This document shows, piece by piece, positions 61,250 to 64,000 of a stretch of DNA of 64,000 nt (position 1 is its first letter; every line of letters starts with the position of its first letter). The notes under the pieces were generated by a model. That model had not been told where the DNA came from, did not search any database, and worked only from the letters and a program-made list of their open reading frames with translations. The stretch spans positions 164,282 to 228,281 of the forward strand of contig NZ_NWTG01000012.1 of NCBI RefSeq assembly GCF_002532045.1, given 5' to 3'. The stretch comes from Bradyrhizobium sp. C9. GTDB lineage: Bacteria > Pseudomonadota > Alphaproteobacteria > Rhizobiales > Xanthobacteraceae. The position numbers were made by a program, and so were the translations under genes.

Positions 61250-62419
61250 TCACTTCGCGCAATGCGCGATCAGCCGCGCGACGAATTCGCCGCAGGCCTC
61301 GAGCTGCGACATCTCGACGAACTCATCCGGCGTGTGCGCCTGCGCGATTCCGCCGGGACCGACCACCACGGACGGCACGTCCGCCATGCTGACGAACAGG
61401 CTGGCCTCGGTGCCGAACGCGACCTTGGCGTGGTCGTTGCGGCCGGCGAGCTGCTTGGCGAGCGTGACGATGGCAGCGTCGGCGGCGGTGTCGAGCGCGG
61501 GGTAGTCGAGGATCTGCTCGAAATCGATGCCGCATTCGGGATGCCGCTTGCGCATGTCAGGCTCGATCTCGGCCTTGGCCCAGGCGATGATCGCGTCTGT
61601 CACCTTCCGGGACTCGGTGATGCCGATGCCGCGGCATTCGAATTCCACCACGCAACTGTCCGGCACGATGTTCAGCGCGGCGCCACCATGCACGATGCTG
61701 GTGAGCAGGGTCGAATGCGGGACGTCATAGAGGCTGTCTCGCTCGGCATCCGCGGCCAGCAGCGCTGCGCGGCGGCGGATTTCGGCGATCAGGTCGGCCG
61801 CATATTCGATGGCGTTGACGCCGTCGGGCGCGATCGAGGAGTGGCGCGCGAGCCCGCGGAACGTGGCGCGCACGCCGTGCTTGCCCTTGTGGCCGATGAT
61901 CACCTGCATCTGCGTCGGCTCGCCGACGAAGCAGCCGAGCGGCCTGATCGGCTTGCGTGCGATCTCGCGCAACATCGGGCGCACGCCGACGCAACCGATC
62001 TCCTCGTCATAGGAGATCGCCAGATTGATCGGCGTCTTCAGATCGGCCGCGAGCATTTCCGGAACCATCGCGAGACAGACCGCGACAAAGCCTTTCATGT
62101 CGGTGGTGCCGCGGCCGTACAGCCGCCCGTCCCGCTCGACGAGCTCGAACGGATTGTGGCTCCAGTCCTGTCCGGCAACCGGCACGACATCGGTATGGCC
62201 CGACAGCACCAGCCCGGGTTTGTCTTCGGGGCCGACCGTGACCCATAGCGAGGACTTCTGTCCGGTGTCATCGACGATGCGCTGTCCACTGACGCCAAGC
62301 GAGCCGAGATAGCGCTCGATGTAGTCGATCAGGGGCAGGTTACTGCGGTCGCTGACGGTGTCGAACGCGACGAGGTCGGCCAAGAGCTTGCGGATGCGGT
62401 CGGGGCGTTGATTTTGCAT
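61250..62419 (-). CDS. argE: Acetylornithine deacetylase-like M20 peptidase
   Basis: A 389-residue di-metal M20 family hydrolase. Metal-site motifs are intact: LVLSGHTDVVPVAGQDW (His and Asp of site 1), GRGTTDMKGFVAV, SYDEEIGCVGVRPM (catalytic and bridging Glu) and FGTEASLFVSMADVPSVVVG, with AHTPDEFVEMSQL near the end. It would release acetate from N-acetylornithine in arginine synthesis. Proteobacteria with ArgJ often keep ArgE-like proteins for other N-acyl substrates, so the precise substrate is less sure than the family. Confidence 0.88.
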   Translation of the reverse strand: MQNQRPDRIRKLLADLVAFDTVSDRSNLPLIDYIERYLGSLGVSGQRIVDDTGQKSSLWVTVGPEDKPGLVLSGHTDVVPVAGQDWSHNPFELVERDGRLYGRGTTDMKGFVAVCLAMVPEMLAADLKTPINLAISYDEEIGCVGVRPMLREIARKPIRPLGCFVGEPTQMQVIIGHKGKHGVRATFRGLARHSSIAPDGVNAIEYAADLIAEIRRRAALLAADAERDSLYDVPHSTLLTSIVHGGAALNIVPDSCVVEFECRGIGITESRKVTDAIIAWAKAEIEPDMRKRHPECGIDFEQILDYPALDTAADAAIVTLAKQLAGRNDHAKVAFGTEASLFVSMADVPSVVVGPGGIAQAHTPDEFVEMSQLEACGEFVARLIAHCAK

Positions 62420-62509
62420 GGTCCAAGTCGGTTGAAGGGGGGCGGCGATGCCGGCCGACGATTATAACAACTAGGTCGCCCAATGCAGTTGGGCAAGCAT
62501 GGTGCGGAC

Positions 62510-63406
62510 CTAGGTCGGTTGCGCGATCCGATGCCCGAAGAAGTGCTGGTAGGCGTACGATAGGAATCCGATGCTGATCGGCAGGATCAGCAGATCGACG
62601 ATTGCCACGAGGACGTCGGAGCCAATCATGGTCAACATGAAGTCAGCGGCCAGATTTTCTTCCCTTCCGAAAATGGCAGAGCCGACCAGCCTGTCAAACG
62701 TGAATCTGGCGGCCAGGTGGAGCGGGAGGGTGGCGAACGCTAGCCCCCAGAACAGCCGCCAGACGTTTCCTCTTGTCCGTTCCCATGCTTCTCGTATCGG
62801 CCATTTGCCTCGATCGACTGCGCTAGCCGGGAGCATAAGACAAAGCCGGGCAATGATGACGGCCGACATACAGTACGCCGCAAGCAATCCTAGCGTCAGC
62901 GCGAGAAAGGTGCTCTCGGAGTGGATATTCATGTTTGCAATCAGCGACGCGGGAAGGATGTATCCGATAGGCAGAAGGCTCCACATGACCGGCACAAGCA
63001 CAAATGCACCAAGAACGAAGCTGATGACGACGTAGCGCCAGAAGTTAATCGTTGCCACGTTGCGTCCGATCAAGCTGGGAGGTTCCTTCAGGATGATCAT
63101 CCGGTGCCATGTGACGGCGATGCTTACTGCCACGACGATCGTCAGGGTGGTATCGATCAGAACAAGCGTTTTCAGCCATGTTGATACCTCCCAGAAAGAT
63201 GGAGGTGCAATAATGTCTTGAAACGCCTCTGGCCCTTGTTGCCACTTGGTCAGACCAATGACCGCCGTGACGAGCAGCAGCGCCGGCCACGCGACCCGCA
63301 GGAGATCGGCGAGGTTCCGGAAATAACTCGAATAGGAAAGGCGAACGGTGCTCGAGAATGGCAGCTTCGGATAGGGGAGCTGAGGCGGGTCGTTGGCAAG
63401 GCTCAT
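62510..63406 (-). CDS. Multi-pass membrane protein of unknown function
   Basis: A 298-residue protein with about six membrane segments: PALLLVTAVIGLTKW, TLVLIDTTLTIVVAVSIAVT, FWRYVVISFVLGAFVLVPVM, FLALTLGLLAAYCMSAVIIA and more to the C terminus. A short helix, YSSYFRNLADLLRVAWP, precedes the first. I know no family by sequence, though the pattern resembles glycerophosphoryl-diester-phosphodiesterase-associated or DUF-type membrane domains. Its base composition is visibly less GC-rich than its neighbours, hinting at a different history. Confidence 0.7.
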   Translation of the reverse strand: MSLANDPPQLPYPKLPFSSTVRLSYSSYFRNLADLLRVAWPALLLVTAVIGLTKWQQGPEAFQDIIAPPSFWEVSTWLKTLVLIDTTLTIVVAVSIAVTWHRMIILKEPPSLIGRNVATINFWRYVVISFVLGAFVLVPVMWSLLPIGYILPASLIANMNIHSESTFLALTLGLLAAYCMSAVIIARLCLMLPASAVDRGKWPIREAWERTRGNVWRLFWGLAFATLPLHLAARFTFDRLVGSAIFGREENLAADFMLTMIGSDVLVAIVDLLILPISIGFLSYAYQHFFGHRIAQPT

Positions 63407-63540
63407 TGCACGCTCGGTCGGGGTGACGGAATCGTTCGATCAATGCTCGACGCTGGCGCAGATTGCGATGGGTCACTTCCGGTGGCAAGCTTGCTAGCCA
63501 AATTCGCGCCCCCATCTGCTGGTCAGGCGGGGAGATTGCC

Positions 63541-63891
63541 ATGATCCAGCAGCTGCGCATCTACGAAATCTTCGAGAACAACAAGGCCGCGTTCCACGCC
63601 CGGTTCCGCGATCACGCGGCGCGGATCATGATGGGGCGTTACGGGTTCAAATTCGTGAGCATGTGGGAAACGAAAATCGGTGACCGCACCGAGTTCGTGT
63701 ACCTGCTCGAATGGCCCGACGAGGCGACCAAGACGGCGCAATGGGCGGCGTTCATGGCCGATCCCGAATGGAGCGAGATCAAGCGGGTCACCCATGCCGA
63801 GCATGGCCTGATGGTCGGGCAGATCGAGGATCGGCTGCTGGCACAGCTGGACTATTCGCCGGCAGGGGAGCGGAGCCTGTTGCCGGGGTAG
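63541..63891 (+). CDS. NIPSNAP domain protein
   Basis: About 116 residues. IQQLRIYEIFENNKAAFHAR and FVSMWETKIGDRTEFVYLLE followed by WAAFMADPEWSEIKRVTHAE are typical of NIPSNAP, a ferredoxin-like (dimeric alpha+beta barrel) fold. Bacterial members are small cytoplasmic proteins of uncertain role, often near oxidoreductases. The ATG at 63541 has GGGAG close upstream; the longer frame is not supported. The last 109 bases of the window hold nothing I can identify. Confidence 0.8.
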   Translation: MIQQLRIYEIFENNKAAFHARFRDHAARIMMGRYGFKFVSMWETKIGDRTEFVYLLEWPDEATKTAQWAAFMADPEWSEIKRVTHAEHGLMVGQIEDRLLAQLDYSPAGERSLLPG

Positions 63892-64000
63892 AGCGCGCAC
63901 GGTTGCGCCGAGCGGTGTTGCCCATTCGACACGACGGGCAACTCAGCGAAACCTGTCAATCCTCGCGCGCGAAAATATTTCGCTTTATCCGAAAACCAAC

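Overview
The window is a GC-rich alphaproteobacterial chromosome segment that reads most like Bradyrhizobium or a close relative. This rests on codon bias, on gene content (several branched-chain-type ABC systems, CaiB/acyl-CoA dehydrogenase modules, a lanthanide-type PQQ alcohol dehydrogenase, assimilatory NirBD/NasA) and on a long imperfect palindromic intergenic repeat. The genus is an inference. I saw no rRNA, tRNA, CRISPR array, insertion sequence or prophage.

Region 1 (1-30081) is a large catabolic supercluster for a ureide-like, carbamoyl-bearing compound. Three genes, gcl-hyi-glxR, turn glyoxylate into glycerate; an IclR regulator sits just upstream. A gamma-glutamyltransferase-fold Ntn hydrolase is probably an HpxW-type oxamate amidohydrolase. 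A RutR-like TetR regulator, a CodA-like amidohydrolase and a PuuE-like deacetylase follow on the minus strand. A branched-chain-type ABC transporter has its permease LivM and both ATPases fused into one 844-residue protein, and its operon ends with an AllH (DUF2877) gene. After a strong terminator come a 62-residue FdrA-like protein, AllG1, AllF1, carbamate kinase, AllF2, AllG2, a complete BMP-type (nucleoside-like) ABC transporter and an isochorismatase-fold hydrolase. The logic would be uptake, ring opening, phosphorolytic carbamoyl transfer with ATP recovery through carbamate kinase, oxamate hydrolysis, and glyoxylate salvage. Canonical allantoicase and ureidoglycolate enzymes are absent, and the two AllFG sets suggest two different carbamoylated substrates. 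A 16-bp dyad (AAGTAA-N4-TTTCTT type) recurs at three promoters here.

Region 2 (30169-36201) holds plsY, a GNAT acetyltransferase, a cupin, and then a compact cassette. In the cassette a degenerate NAD-kinase-like protein overlaps the 3' end of a soluble SPFH protein, and both are divergent from an NrtR-like regulator whose Nudix catalytic glutamates are lost. The divergent promoter carries three direct repeats exactly 22 bp apart. This is a good candidate for an undescribed NAD(P)-linked stress system.

Region 3 (36332-39976) is a periplasmic alcohol-oxidation unit: PCuAC copper chaperone, PQQ dehydrogenase with the lanthanide DYD motif, a cytochrome c and an unknown exported protein. Region 4 (40027-44304) holds an IclR regulator, an AidB-like acyl-CoA dehydrogenase behind a sigma-54 promoter, and a solute-binding protein. 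Region 5 (44406-53501) is assimilatory nitrate reduction: a fused PP2C phosphatase/Ser-Thr kinase and NarK on one strand, nirB-nirD-nasA on the other, the latter behind a sigma-54-like promoter. Region 6 (53532-63891) is acyl-CoA and housekeeping metabolism: a CaiB transferase, RidA, a PsrA-like TetR with a PsrA box, an acyl-CoA dehydrogenase plus APH kinase pair (4-hydroxyacyl-CoA type), an EamA transporter, an orphan signal peptidase I, an ArgE-like deacetylase, an unknown membrane protein and a NIPSNAP protein.
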